A stretch of DNA of 64,000 bases from Lapillicoccus jejuensis (GTDB lineage Bacteria > Actinomycetota > Actinomycetes > Actinomycetales > Dermatophilaceae), in assembly GCF_006715055.1 (NCBI RefSeq), contig NZ_VFMN01000001.1:3348001-3412000 (forward strand), read 5' to 3'. Positions 1-8,344 of this stretch are shown here, piece by piece. The position numbers and the translations under genes were made by a program. Below the pieces are notes generated by a model that searched no databases, was not told the DNA's origin, and saw only the letters and a program-made list of their open reading frames with translations. Numbering within the stretch: position 1 is the stretch's first letter; each line of letters starts with the position of its first letter.

Positions 1-549
1 GACGGCGAGGATGATGAAGGCGACGAAGAGCGGCAGGTCGTTGACGAACCAGTTGCTGCCGCCGCCGACGCCGGCCACCTCGAGCACCGCCTGGATCCCG
101 ACGAGCTGGAGGGCGATGTAGGGCATCGTCGCGACGAAGCCGGTGATGGCGACCGCGAGGCTCAGCCCGCGCGACCCGTGCCGTCCGGCGACGAAGTCGG
201 CGGGTGTGACGTAGCCGTGCCGGTGGCTGACCGACCACAGCCGCGACATGAAGACGAAGATGATCGGGTAGAGCACGATCGTGTAGGGGACGGCGAAGAA
301 GCCGCTCACGGCGCCCGCGCTGAACATCGCGGCCGGGACGGCGACGAACGTGTAGGCCGTGTAGAGGTCACCACCGAGCAGGAACCACGTCACCCAGGTG
401 CCGAAGCTGCGGCCGCCGAGGCCCCACTCGTCGAGGCTCTCCATGCTCGTCGGCCGGCGCCAGCGCGAGGCCATGAACCCCATGACCGCGACGACGGCGA
501 AGAGCGCGACGAGGACGATGAGCGCGGGCCAGTCGATCCCGGTGTTCAT
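1..549 (-). CDS. Sodium:solute symporter (SSS family, monocarboxylate permease-like), 3' end outside window
   Basis: Reading from ATG at 549 leftwards gives 183 codons without a stop, so the C-terminus lies beyond base 1. The visible part has an N-terminal membrane segment, then a loop with GLGGRSFGTWVTWFLLGGDLYTA, typical of the first two helices of SSS permeases, and further hydrophobic helices (PYTIVLYPIIFVFMSRLW; GFVATMPYIALQLVGIQAVL). Family knowledge: DUF3311 plus SSS pairs in actinobacteria resemble MctP-type permeases that take up acetate, pyruvate or lactate with sodium. The start overlaps the upstream stop as ATGA (549-546), implying translational coupling. The substrate is inferred. 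Confidence 0.88.
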   Translation of the reverse strand, partial: MNTGIDWPALIVLVALFAVVAVMGFMASRWRRPTSMESLDEWGLGGRSFGTWVTWFLLGGDLYTAYTFVAVPAAMFSAGAVSGFFAVPYTIVLYPIIFVFMSRLWSVSHRHGYVTPADFVAGRHGSRGLSLAVAITGFVATMPYIALQLVGIQAVLEVAGVGGGSNWFVNDLPLFVAFIILAV

Positions 550-887
550 CGGGTGCCCTCCGTCCGGGCGTCGGTGCCGTCACCCTCGACGAAGGCGGAC
601 CCGTCGTCGGTCATCGGCCGGTGCGGCCGGGCGACCAGGACGAGCCGGTAGGCCGCGTAGGTGAAGGCGGAGCAGAGGAACACCCAGAGGAACTGGTACC
701 AGATGAAGAACGGCACCCCGCCGAGCGTCGGCTCCTTCTTCGCGTAGGTGCTGACGAGCAGCAGGGCGATGATCGGCAGCGCAAGGAGCACGGTCGCGAC
801 GGCCAGCAGCCCGCGGTTGGCGGGCGGGGCGTCGTACCGGCCGGGGCGGTCGCCCGGTCGCTCACCGGGCGCGGCGGGGGTGGACAT
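546..887 (-). CDS. DUF3311 family small membrane protein, partner of the SSS symporter
   Basis: 113 residues with a hydrophilic N-terminus and two predicted membrane helices (about residues 25-47 and 57-85; motif PFFIWYQFLWV is characteristic of DUF3311). A GGAGG Shine-Dalgarno at 898-894 supports the ATG at 887. It directly precedes, and overlaps by four bases, the SSS permease. DUF3311 proteins are repeatedly found as small accessory subunits in front of SSS permeases; their exact role is unknown. Leftward transcription probably begins near 930, where TACGTT (941-936) could be the -10 box. Confidence 0.85.
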   Translation of the reverse strand: MSTPAAPGERPGDRPGRYDAPPANRGLLAVATVLLALPIIALLLVSTYAKKEPTLGGVPFFIWYQFLWVFLCSAFTYAAYRLVLVARPHRPMTDDGSAFVEGDGTDARTEGTR

Positions 888-996
888 GGGAAGGACCTCC
901 GTCTCGGGCCCCCGCGGTGGGACCCGTCGTCAGGGAACGTACTCCGATCGCCACGGGCGGTGGTGGCGACATGCCAGCGGTGTCACCGCCCTCCAC

Positions 997-1002
997 TAGC
1001 GT
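997..1002 (+). promoter_or_regulatory. Leaderless -10 box TAGCGT for the ABC ATPase
   Basis: TAGCGT, then exactly six bases, then ATG at 1009. No Shine-Dalgarno precedes the start, so the transcript probably begins at the A of ATG. Confidence 0.6.
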
Positions 1003-1008
1003 CTGGAC

Positions 1009-1995
1009 ATGGACCTCACGACTTCGCCCCCGGCCCCCGCCGTGGAGGCGCGCGGGCTCGTCAAGCGGTACGGCGCCGTGACCGCCCTCGGCGGCGTCGA
1101 CCTCACCGTCCCCACCGGCACGGTGCTCGGCCTGCTCGGCCCCAACGGCGCCGGCAAGACGACGACCGTGCGCGTCCTCACGACGCTGCTGCGCCCCGAC
1201 GAGGGGGAGGCGAGCGTCGCCGGGGTGGACGTCGTGCGCGACCCCCGGGGCGTACGACGCCGCATCGGCCTCTCGGGGCAGTACGCCGCCGTCGACGAGT
1301 ACCTCACGGGCTTCGAGAACCTCGACATGATCGGCCGGCTCTACCACCTCGGCCGCCGGCGCTCGCGCGAGCGGGCCCGCGAGCTGCTGGCCCAGTTCCG
1401 GCTCGAGGACGCCGCGGACCGGCCGTCCAAGACCTACTCCGGCGGGATGCGCCGCCGCCTCGACCTGGCGGGCGCGCTCGTCGCCGACCCGCCCGTCCTC
1501 TTCCTCGACGAGCCGACGACCGGGCTCGACCCGCGCAGCCGGACCGACATGTGGGAGGTCATCGGCGGGCTCGTCGCCGGGGGCACCTCGCTGCTGCTGA
1601 CGACGCAGTACCTCGAGGAGGCCGACCGGCTCTGCGACTCGATCGTCGTCATCGACCACGGCCGGGTCATCGCGCGCGGCACGGCCGACGAGCTGAAGAG
1701 CCAGGTCGGCGGTGAGCGCATGGAGGTCACCGTGGGCGACCCCGCCCGGCTCGAGGACGCGCGCCGGGTGCTCGAGCCGCTCGGCGCCCCCGTCACCGTC
1801 GACGTGCCGGTGCACCGCGTCCTCGTGCCGGTGACCGGCGGGGCGGCGGTCCTCGCCGACGCGCTGCGGCTGCTCGACGCGGCCGGCATCGCGGTCGCCG
1901 AGATCGGGCTGCGCCGCCCGACGCTCGACGACGTGTTCCTCACCCTCACCGGGCACGAGGCCGACGACACCGAGAAGAAGGAGGGGTCCGCATGA
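1009..1995 (+). CDS. ABC transporter ATP-binding protein, daunorubicin-resistance (DrrA) type
   Basis: 328 residues. Walker A is GPNGAGKTT (about 44-52), the signature is YSGGMRRRLDLA (about 144), and Walker B is VLFLDEPTTGLDP followed by the D-loop and an H-loop region. The C-terminal ~100 residues form the extra domain (DUF4162-like) typical of DrrA-type exporters. It powers the permease encoded next, whose start overlaps this stop by ATGA. Such pairs export drugs, antibiotics or lipids; the substrate is not readable here. The start at 1009 is supported by the leaderless promoter. Confidence 0.93.
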   Translation: MDLTTSPPAPAVEARGLVKRYGAVTALGGVDLTVPTGTVLGLLGPNGAGKTTTVRVLTTLLRPDEGEASVAGVDVVRDPRGVRRRIGLSGQYAAVDEYLTGFENLDMIGRLYHLGRRRSRERARELLAQFRLEDAADRPSKTYSGGMRRRLDLAGALVADPPVLFLDEPTTGLDPRSRTDMWEVIGGLVAGGTSLLLTTQYLEEADRLCDSIVVIDHGRVIARGTADELKSQVGGERMEVTVGDPARLEDARRVLEPLGAPVTVDVPVHRVLVPVTGGAAVLADALRLLDAAGIAVAEIGLRRPTLDDVFLTLTGHEADDTEKKEGSA

Positions 1996-2804
1996 GCGCC
2001 CTCGAGGCGGTGAGCGACGGTCTCGTCGTCGCCAAGCGCAACCTCATCAAGATCAAGCGGGTCCCCGACCTGCTCGTCTTCACGACGCTCCAGCCGATCA
2101 TGTTCGTCCTGCTCTTCGCCTACGTCTTCGGCGGGGCCATCTCGCAGGCCGACGGCGGGGCGGCGTACCGGCAGTTCCTCATCGCCGGGATCTTCGCCCA
2201 GACCGTCGTCTTCGGCGCGACGATCACCGGGGCGGGGCTGGCCGAGGACGTCAAGAAGGGGATCATCGACCGCTTCCGGTCCCTGCCCATGTCGGGCTCG
2301 GCCGTCCTCTTCGGGCGGACGCTGTCCGACGTCGTCAACAACGTCATCGTCCTCGTCGTCATGGGGCTGACCGGCCTCGTCGTCGGCTGGCGGATCACGA
2401 CGTCGGTGGGGGAGGCGCTGCTCGGCTTCCTCCTGCTGCTGCTCTTCGCCTACGCGATCAGCTGGGTGATGGCCTGGGTGGGGATGCTCGTGCCGACGCC
2501 CGAGGTGGTCAACAACGCGTCGTTCATCATCATCTTCCCGCTGACGTTCGTCGCCAACACGTTCGTGCCGCTGTCGACGCTCCCGGGGCCGCTGCGCTCG
2601 TTCGCCGAGTGGAACCCGATCTCCGCCGTGACCCTCGCCGCGCGGCAGCTCTTCGGCAACCCCGACCCGAACCCGTCGGCGCCGCCGCCGACGTCGTGGG
2701 CGCTGCTGCACCCGGAGCTCTACACCGTGCTGTGGGCGGCGGTGATCCTCGCCGTCTTCGTCCCGCTGGCGAACTGGCAGTACCGCCGGGCGACGACCCG
2801 TTGA
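1992..2804 (+). CDS. ABC-2 type permease (DrrB-like)
   Basis: 270 residues with six predicted membrane helices. The first follows the amphipathic start VVAKRNLIKIKRVPDLLVF; later helices include FVLLFAYVFGGAI and NNVIVLVVMGLTGLVVGW. The conserved stretch near FIIIFPLTFVANTFVPLSTL belongs to ABC-2 permeases of the DrrB type. It is translationally coupled to the ATPase upstream (ATGA at 1992-1995) and would form the exporter with it in the cytoplasmic membrane. Confidence 0.92.
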   Translation: MSALEAVSDGLVVAKRNLIKIKRVPDLLVFTTLQPIMFVLLFAYVFGGAISQADGGAAYRQFLIAGIFAQTVVFGATITGAGLAEDVKKGIIDRFRSLPMSGSAVLFGRTLSDVVNNVIVLVVMGLTGLVVGWRITTSVGEALLGFLLLLLFAYAISWVMAWVGMLVPTPEVVNNASFIIIFPLTFVANTFVPLSTLPGPLRSFAEWNPISAVTLAARQLFGNPDPNPSAPPPTSWALLHPELYTVLWAAVILAVFVPLANWQYRRATTR

Positions 2805-2845
2805 GCCCTGGGCGAGACGCGGTCGGGTGGCGCGGGCGGGAGACA

Positions 2846-2851
2846 TAGGCT
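2846..2851 (+). promoter_or_regulatory. Leaderless -10 box TAGGCT for lpdA
   Basis: TAGGCT, six bases (2852-2857), ATG at 2858. The spacing identifies ATG 2858 as the start and not the in-frame GTG at 2852, which falls inside the spacer. Confidence 0.65.
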
Positions 2852-2857
2852 GTGCCC

Positions 2858-4255
2858 ATGGCTGATTTCGATGTCGTGGTGCTCGGCGCGGGGCCCGGGG
2901 GGTACGTCGCGGCGATCCGCGCCGCCCAGCTCGGCAAGTCCGTCGCGGTGGTCGAGAAGAAGTACTGGGGCGGGGTGTGCCTCAACGTCGGCTGCATCCC
3001 CAGCAAGGCGCTCCTGCGCAACGCCGAGCTCGCCCACGTCCTGACCAAGGAGAAGGCGGTCTTCGGCATCGAGGGCGACGCCACGATGTCGTTCGGGCCG
3101 ACCCACGCGCGCAGCCGCAAGGTCTCCGAGGGGATCGTCAAGGGCGTCCACTACCTCATGAAGAAGAACAAGATCACCGAGATCGACGGGTGGGGGACCC
3201 TCACCGGCCCGCAGTCGATGGACGTGGCGCTCAACGACGGCCAGACCCGCCAGCTGACCTTCGACGACCTCATCCTCGCCACCGGCTCGGTGACCCGGAT
3301 GATCCCGGGCGTCGAGGTGAGCCAGAACGTCGTCACCTACGAGGAGCAGATCCTCGACCCCGAGCTGCCCGGCTCGATGATCATCGCCGGCTCCGGCGCC
3401 ATCGGCGTCGAGTTCGCCTACGTGATGAGCAACTTCGGCGTCGACGTGACCATCGTCGAGTTCCTCGACCGGATGGTGCCGACCGAGGACGCCGACGTGT
3501 CCAAGGAGCTCCTCAAGCACTACAAGAAGCTCGGCGTGAAGGTCCTGCTCAAGACCAAGGTCGAGGCGGTCGAGGACACCGGCTCCGGGGTCAGGGTCAC
3601 CGTCAGCCCCGCCGACGGCGGCGAGAGCCAGGTCCTCGAGGCCGACAAGCTCATGTCGGCGATCGGCTTCGCCCCGCGCACCGAGGGCTTCGGCCTCGAG
3701 GCGGCCGGCGTCGAGCTGACCGACCGCGGCGCCATCGCCATCGACGACCACTGCCGCACCAACGTCCCGCACGTCTACGCGATCGGCGACGTCACGGCCA
3801 AGCTCATGCTCGCCCACGTCGCCGAGGCGATGGGCATCGTCGCCGCCGAGACCCTCGCCGGCGCCGAGACCATGCCGATCGACTACCGCTACATCCCGCG
3901 CGCGACGTACTGCCAGCCGCAGATCGGCTCGATGGGCCTGTCCGAGGCCCAGGCCAAGGAGGCGGGGTACGACGTCAAGACGTCGACCTTCCCGTTCTCG
4001 GCCAACGGCAAGGCGCAGGGTCTCGGCGAGGCCGTCGGGTTCGTCAAGATCATCGCCGACGCCGAGCACAACGAGATCCTCGGCGCCGCGATGATCGGCC
4101 CCGACGTCACCGAGCTGCTGCCGGTGATCAACGCGGCGCAGACCTGGGACCTCACCGCCGACGAGCTGTCGCGGGTCGTCTTCGCGCACCCGACGCTCGG
4201 CGAGGCGGTCAAGGAGGCCCTGCACGGCATCGCGGGGCACATGATCAACCTCTGA
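2858..4255 (+). CDS. lpdA: Dihydrolipoyl dehydrogenase (E3)
   Basis: 465 residues, the usual length. The N-terminal FAD site is [13 protein letters not shown], with the redox-active disulfide in [10 protein letters not shown] (Cys41 and Cys46). An NAD-binding motif ([17 protein letters not shown]) lies mid-protein, and the C-terminal interface domain carries [14 protein letters not shown] with the catalytic His-Glu region. It reoxidises dihydrolipoyl groups of pyruvate/2-oxoglutarate dehydrogenase complexes using NAD+. It stands alone, with its own leaderless promoter and a hairpin terminator downstream (4291-4326). Confidence 0.96.
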   Translation: MADFDVVVLGAGPGGYVAAIRAAQLGKSVAVVEKKYWGGVCLNVGCIPSKALLRNAELAHVLTKEKAVFGIEGDATMSFGPTHARSRKVSEGIVKGVHYLMKKNKITEIDGWGTLTGPQSMDVALNDGQTRQLTFDDLILATGSVTRMIPGVEVSQNVVTYEEQILDPELPGSMIIAGSGAIGVEFAYVMSNFGVDVTIVEFLDRMVPTEDADVSKELLKHYKKLGVKVLLKTKVEAVEDTGSGVRVTVSPADGGESQVLEADKLMSAIGFAPRTEGFGLEAAGVELTDRGAIAIDDHCRTNVPHVYAIGDVTAKLMLAHVAEAMGIVAAETLAGAETMPIDYRYIPRATYCQPQIGSMGLSEAQAKEAGYDVKTSTFPFSANGKAQGLGEAVGFVKIIADAEHNEILGAAMIGPDVTELLPVINAAQTWDLTADELSRVVFAHPTLGEAVKEALHGIAGHMINL

Positions 4256-4290
4256 GCAGCACCCCTCCGGGCGATCCGCACGGTCCTCAT

Positions 4291-4326
4291 GGAGCCCCCG
4301 CCCGACCCTGGTCGAGCGGGGGCTCC
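4291..4326 (+). terminator. Hairpin terminator after lpdA
   Basis: Perfect 11-bp arms (4291-4301 and 4316-4326, GGAGCCCCCGC and complement) with a partly paired 14-base loop, 35 bp after the lpdA stop. No T-run follows, as is common for hairpin terminators in very GC-rich actinobacteria. Confidence 0.65.
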
Positions 4327-4332
4327 CGGGTC

Positions 4333-4338
4333 CACACT
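4333..4338 (+). promoter_or_regulatory. Leaderless -10 box CACACT for the methyltransferase
   Basis: CACACT, six bases, ATG at 4345. It lies directly after the lpdA terminator. Confidence 0.5.
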
Positions 4339-4344
4339 GGCGCC

Positions 4345-5115
4345 ATGTCGTTCGAGGTCGCGGCCGAGGCGTACGACCGCTTCATGGGTCGGTTCTCCGC
4401 CCCCCTGTCCCCCCGGCTGTGCGACCTGGCCGGGCTCGGGGCCGGCAGCGGCCGCCGCGCGCTCGACGTGGGGTGCGGCCCCGGCCAGCTGACCGTCGAG
4501 CTCGTCCGCCGGCTCGGCGCCGACCACGTGGTCGCGGTCGACCCGTCGGCGCCCTTCGTCGCCGCCGCCCGCGACCGGTTGCCCGGGGTCGACGTGCGGC
4601 AGGCCCCGGGGGAGGCGCTGCCGTTCGACGACGGGACGGTCGACGCCGCGCTGGCCCAGCTCGTCGTCTCGTTCTTCCGCGACCCCGTCGGCGGTCTGCG
4701 CGAGATGGCCCGCGTCACCCGTCCCGGGGGAGTCGTCGCGGTGAGCACCTGGGACCTGGCGGGGGACCGGGCGCCGCACTCGTCCTTCTGGCGGGTGCTG
4801 CGCCGGCTGCACCCCGACGTCGACGACGAGTCGGGGATGCCCGGCGCCGGTGACGGCCGCCTGCCCGCCCTGCTGGACGAGGCCGGCCTGGGCGAGGTGG
4901 CCCAGCACGAGCTGCACGTCACCCGCGACTTCGACGGGTTCGACGACTGGTGGGGGACCTACCAGCTGGGGGTCGGGCCGCCCGGGGACGCCGTACGGCG
5001 CCTCGACGACGCCGCCCGCACGCAGCTGCGGGAGGCGTGCCGGGCGGAGCTGGGCGACGGACCCCTCACGATCGCGGCGGTCGCCTGGGCGGCCACCGGC
5101 ACGGTCGCCGGCTGA
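4345..5115 (+). CDS. Class I SAM-dependent methyltransferase
   Basis: 256 residues. The SAM-binding motif I is ALDVGCGPGQLTVELV (about residue 37), followed by acidic VVAVDPS, then the Methyltransf_11 motifs EALPFDDGTVDAAL and MARVTRPGGVVAVSTWD. It resembles UbiE/SmtA-type small-molecule methyltransferases; the acceptor cannot be told. The ATG at 4345 is fixed by the leaderless -10 box. It is monocistronic, followed by a 42-bp perfect palindrome. Confidence 0.85.
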   Translation: MSFEVAAEAYDRFMGRFSAPLSPRLCDLAGLGAGSGRRALDVGCGPGQLTVELVRRLGADHVVAVDPSAPFVAAARDRLPGVDVRQAPGEALPFDDGTVDAALAQLVVSFFRDPVGGLREMARVTRPGGVVAVSTWDLAGDRAPHSSFWRVLRRLHPDVDDESGMPGAGDGRLPALLDEAGLGEVAQHELHVTRDFDGFDDWWGTYQLGVGPPGDAVRRLDDAARTQLREACRAELGDGPLTIAAVAWAATGTVAG

Positions 5116-5134
5116 GCCCCCGACCCTCGGCACG

Positions 5135-5176
5135 CACGACGGGGGCGGTACGGCGCGCCGTACCGCCCCCGTCGTG
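5135..5176. terminator. 42-bp perfect palindrome, probable bidirectional terminator
   Basis: Twenty-one base-pair arms meet at a central GGCGCGCC and contain GTACGG/CCGTAC. It lies between two convergent genes (methyltransferase on plus, small membrane protein on minus), so it probably terminates both. There is no T-tract on either side. Confidence 0.7.
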
Positions 5177-5206
5177 GGGTCTCCCGCCGCGGGCGGGAGG
5201 GACCGG

Positions 5207-5365
5207 TCAGAAGTAGTGCTTGCGGCCGCCGATGGCGCGGCCGGTGGCCCCGAGGACGGCGAGGACCAGGCCGACGACGAGGATGATGGCGCCGATTGTC
5301 ACGAGGATCTTGAGCGAGGCGACCAGCAGCCCGATGACGAGCAGGACGAGTCCGAGGATGATCAT
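5207..5365 (-). CDS. Small hydrophobic membrane protein, DUF6131-like
   Basis: 52 residues from ATG at 5365, with AAGGAG Shine-Dalgarno six bases upstream. Two membrane helices fill almost the whole chain (MIILGLVLLVIGLLVA and LVTIGAIILVVGLVLAVLG). It ends with the basic tail GRAIGGRKHYF, as in DUF6131 proteins. Function unknown. A GTTT-N17-GGGTAG pair upstream resembles a general-stress sigma factor promoter, which would fit a stress-induced envelope protein. The protein is certain as an open frame; the family name is from memory of the C-terminal pattern. Confidence 0.75.
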   Translation of the reverse strand: MIILGLVLLVIGLLVASLKILVTIGAIILVVGLVLAVLGATGRAIGGRKHYF

Positions 5366-5406
5366 GTGCGCTCCTTGATGTGGTGTTCCCCTGGTGAGGA
5401 GCAGGC

Positions 5407-5433
5407 CTACCCCCTCACCGGCCGCGGTGAAAC
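5407..5433 (-). promoter_or_regulatory. Possible stress-sigma (SigB/SigH-like) promoter of the small membrane protein
   Basis: On the minus strand GTTT (5433-5430), 17 bases, then GGGTAG (5412-5407), about 40 bp upstream of the start. This is close to the GTTT-N14-17-GGGTAW pattern known for actinobacterial stress sigma factors. Confidence 0.35.
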
Positions 5434-5475
5434 CCGCCACGCCGTCGGCGATTAGGGGGGCACCGGGCCCGCTGC

Positions 5476-5481
5476 TAACCT
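5476..5481 (+). promoter_or_regulatory. Probable -10 box TAACCT for rpsO
   Basis: TAACCT about 92 bp before the rpsO start, giving a leader of roughly 85 bases. No convincing -35 is visible. Unlike many neighbours, rpsO would have a leader and a Shine-Dalgarno. Confidence 0.4.
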
Positions 5482-5572
5482 GAGGGCTGCCGTGTGACGG
5501 CCGCGGATCGAGAGCGCCCGGTGGATGAGCCCCGGAGCACCGCGCAACGAGTCTGAAGGAGACCGCTCGCCC

Positions 5573-5842
5573 ATGCCCCTGGACGCTGCCACCAAGAAGC
5601 AGATCCTCACCGAGTACGCCACCGTCGAGGGTGACACCGGGTCCCCGGAGGTCCAGATCGCGCTGCTCACCCAGCGCATCAAGGACCTCACGGAGCACTC
5701 GCGCACGCACAAGCACGACCACCACAGCCGCCGCGGTCTGCTGCTGCTCGTGGGCCGTCGTCGCCGGCTGCTGCGCTACCTCGAGGGCATCGACGTCGAG
5801 CGCTATCGCTCGCTGATCAAGCGCCTCGGGCTGCGCCGATAA
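5573..5842 (+). CDS. rpsO: 30S ribosomal protein S15
   Basis: 89 residues, exactly the family length. It contains [15 protein letters not shown] and the conserved [20 protein letters not shown] stretch that binds 16S rRNA helices. The start at ATG 5573 (MPLDAATKK) matches the family; AAGGAG lies at 5556-5561, a slightly long 11 bases upstream. An upstream ATG in the same frame at 5525 would add 16 non-conserved residues and is not preferred. It is followed by pnp, the widespread rpsO-pnp arrangement. Confidence 0.97.
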   Translation: MPLDAATKKQILTEYATVEGDTGSPEVQIALLTQRIKDLTEHSRTHKHDHHSRRGLLLLVGRRRRLLRYLEGIDVERYRSLIKRLGLRR

Positions 5843-5857
5843 GGACGTCATGAGATG

Positions 5858-5896
5858 GCGGCTTCCGCTGGAACCACCCAGCGGAGGCCGCTTTCT
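5858..5896 (+). promoter_or_regulatory. rpsO-pnp intergenic hairpin (processing site or partial terminator)
   Basis: Fourteen-bp stem (5858-5871 with 5878-5891, one G-U pair), loop AACCAC, then TTTCT. In bacteria this position carries an RNase III-cleaved hairpin through which polynucleotide phosphorylase controls its own mRNA. That role is inferred from position. The short T-run also allows partial termination. Confidence 0.65.
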
Positions 5897-5965
5897 GCAT
5901 GAGGCAGGAAACCCGCACACAACGACGATGTGCCGGGTGAGACAGATGAGAGAAATGGAGGGCCC

Positions 5966-8218
5966 ATGGAGGGTCCAGAGATCACCTTCGCCGAGGCCGT
6001 CATCGACAACGGCAGCCACGGCACCCGCACGATCCGCTTCGAGACCGGCCGCCTCGCCAAGCAGGCAGCCGGCGCCGTCGTCGCGTACCTCGACGACGAG
6101 ACGACGCTGCTCAGCACCACCGCCGCGGGCAAGCAGCCCAAGGACCAGTTCGACTTCTTCCCCCTGACGGTCGACGTCGAGGAGCGGATGTACGCGATCG
6201 GGAAGATCCCCGGCTCGTTCTTCCGCCGCGAGGGTCGCCCGTCGACCGAGGCGATCCTCACCTGCCGCCTCATCGACCGGCCGCTGCGCCCGACCTTCAA
6301 GAAGGGTCTGCGCAACGAGGTCCAGGTCGTCATCTCGGTCTTCGCCGCGAACCCGAACCACCAGTACGACGTCCTGGCCATCAACGCCGCGAGCGCGTCG
6401 ACGCAGATCTCGGGCCTGCCGTTCTCCGGCCCCATCGGTGGCGTCCGCGTGTCGCTCATCGACGGCCAGTGGGTCGCGTTCCCGAACTACAGCGACATCG
6501 AGAGCTCGGTGTTCGACATGGTCGTCGCCGGCCGCGTCGTGCAGACCAAGGACGGCGGCGAGGACGTCGCCATCATGATGGTCGAGGCCGAGGCCACCGA
6601 CCACACCTGGGACCTGGTCAAGAACCAGGGCAAGCAGGCGCCGACCGAGGAGGTCGTCGCCGAGGGCCTCGAGGCGAGCAAGAAGTTCATCGCGCAGCTG
6701 TGCAAGGCGCAGGCCGAGCTCGCCGCCAAGGCCGCGAAGCCGGTCGAGGACTTCCCCGTGTTCCTCGACTACGAGGACGACGCGTACGACGCCGTCGAGT
6801 CCCACGTCTCGGGCGCGCTGGAGTCGGCGCTGCAGATCGCCGGCAAGCAGGAGCGCGAGGACAAGCTCGACGAGATCAAGGCCGAGATGAAGTCGGCCCT
6901 GGCAGACCGCTTCGAGGGTCGTGACAAGGAGCTGTCCGCGGCCTACCGGTCCGTGCAGAAGAAGCTCATCCGCCAGCGCATCCTCAAGGACGGCGTCCGC
7001 ATCGACGGTCGCGGCCTGCGGGACATCCGCGCGCTGTCGGCCGAGGTCGAGGTGCTCCCGCGGGTGCACGGCTCGGCGATCTTCGAGCGCGGCGAGACCC
7101 AGATCATGGGCGTGACGACGCTGAACATGCTCAAGATGGAGCAGCAGCTCGACACCCTCTCGCCGGTGACGAAGAAGCGCTACATGCACAACTACAACTT
7201 CCCGCCCTACAGCACCGGGGAGACCGGCCGCGTGGGGTCGCCGAAGCGCCGCGAGATCGGCCACGGCGCGCTGGCCGAGCGGGCGCTCATGCCCGTCCTG
7301 CCGACGCGCGAGGAGTTCCCCTACGCGATCCGCCAGGTGTCCGAGGCGCTGAGCTCCAACGGCTCGACGTCGATGGGCTCCGTCTGCGCGTCGACCCTGT
7401 CGCTGCTCAACGCCGGTGTGCCGCTGCGCGCCCCGGTCGCCGGCATCGCCATGGGCCTGGTCTCGGACGAGGTCGACGGGGAGGCGCGCTACGCCGCCCT
7501 CACCGACATCCTCGGCGCCGAGGACGCCTTCGGCGACATGGACTTCAAGGTCGCCGGCACGCGGGAGTTCGTCACCGCGATCCAGCTCGACACCAAGCTC
7601 GACGGCATCCCCGCGTCGGTCCTCGGTGGCGCGCTGACCCAGGCCCGCGAGGCCCGGTTCCACATCCTCGACGTCATGGGCGAGGCCATCGACGTGCCGG
7701 ACGAGATGTCGGAGTTCGCCCCGCGGATCATCACGGTGAAGGTGCCGGTCGACAAGATCGGCGAGGTCATCGGCCCGAAGGGCAAGATGATCAACCAGAT
7801 CCAGGACGACACGGGCGCCGACATCTCCATCGAGGACGACGGCACCGTGTTCATCGGCGCGGTCGACGGTCCGTCGGCCGAGGCCGCGCGGGCCGCGATC
7901 AACGCCATCGCGAACCCGCAGATGCCGGAGGTCGGTGAGCGCTTCATCGGGACCGTCGTCAAGACGACGACCTTCGGTGCGTTCATCTCCCTGACGCCCG
8001 GCAAGGACGGTCTGCTGCACATCTCCGAGGTGCGCAAGCTCGTCGGCGGCAAGCGGATCGACTCGGTCGACGACGTGCTCAAGGTCGGCCAGAAGATCCA
8101 GGTCGAGCTCAAGGAGATCGACCCGCGCGGCAAGCTCAGCCTCGCCGCCGTCCTCGCCGAGGACGAGGGTCAGGCCCCCGAGGGCGACGCGGCCTCCGCG
8201 GAGACCGTCGACGCCTGA
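5966..8218 (+). CDS. pnp: Polyribonucleotide nucleotidyltransferase (PNPase)
   Basis: 750 residues. Two RNase PH domains flank an alpha-helical linker. The second PH domain contains [13 protein letters not shown] and the catalytic region [22 protein letters not shown] domain ([20 protein letters not shown]) and an S1 domain ([15 protein letters not shown]) complete the C-terminus. It degrades RNA 3' to 5' using phosphate. ATG 5966 has GGAGGG just upstream and begins the typical short N-terminus ([20 protein letters not shown]). It is probably cotranscribed with rpsO through the intergenic hairpin. Confidence 0.97.
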   Translation: MEGPEITFAEAVIDNGSHGTRTIRFETGRLAKQAAGAVVAYLDDETTLLSTTAAGKQPKDQFDFFPLTVDVEERMYAIGKIPGSFFRREGRPSTEAILTCRLIDRPLRPTFKKGLRNEVQVVISVFAANPNHQYDVLAINAASASTQISGLPFSGPIGGVRVSLIDGQWVAFPNYSDIESSVFDMVVAGRVVQTKDGGEDVAIMMVEAEATDHTWDLVKNQGKQAPTEEVVAEGLEASKKFIAQLCKAQAELAAKAAKPVEDFPVFLDYEDDAYDAVESHVSGALESALQIAGKQEREDKLDEIKAEMKSALADRFEGRDKELSAAYRSVQKKLIRQRILKDGVRIDGRGLRDIRALSAEVEVLPRVHGSAIFERGETQIMGVTTLNMLKMEQQLDTLSPVTKKRYMHNYNFPPYSTGETGRVGSPKRREIGHGALAERALMPVLPTREEFPYAIRQVSEALSSNGSTSMGSVCASTLSLLNAGVPLRAPVAGIAMGLVSDEVDGEARYAALTDILGAEDAFGDMDFKVAGTREFVTAIQLDTKLDGIPASVLGGALTQAREARFHILDVMGEAIDVPDEMSEFAPRIITVKVPVDKIGEVIGPKGKMINQIQDDTGADISIEDDGTVFIGAVDGPSAEAARAAINAIANPQMPEVGERFIGTVVKTTTFGAFISLTPGKDGLLHISEVRKLVGGKRIDSVDDVLKVGQKIQVELKEIDPRGKLSLAAVLAEDEGQAPEGDAASAETVDA

Positions 8219-8234
8219 CGCAGGACGCCGTACG

Positions 8235-8268
8235 ACGGCCCGGCACCCCACCTGGGGTGCCGGGCCGT
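8235..8268. terminator. Hairpin terminator after pnp
   Basis: Perfect 15-bp arms (8235-8249 and 8254-8268) with loop ACCT, 16 bp after the pnp stop. It also lies downstream of the convergent gene ending at 8345. Confidence 0.8.
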
Positions 8269-8344
8269 TCGTCGTCTCCGGCGCAGGCGCTGCGTCCGAG
8301 AGGGTGGTTGCCGGGGGCGCCGAGATCTCGGACGCTGCGGGTAG

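Noticed and set aside
2852-2857. GTG at 2852 as lpdA start
   Set aside because: It lies within the six-base spacer between the -10 box and ATG 2858; the family N-terminus begins at the ATG.
2720-4240. Long open frame antisense to lpdA, and similar long antisense frames over pnp, rnj, kdpB and gltB
   Set aside because: High third-position GC of the real genes removes stops on the other strand. These frames have Arg/Ala/Asp/Val-biased composition, no family motifs, and no start signals.
5858-5896. A simple factor-independent terminator separating rpsO from pnp
   Set aside because: The T-run is short, pnp lacks an evident promoter of its own, and the conserved role of this hairpin is mRNA processing, so the two genes are kept as one unit.
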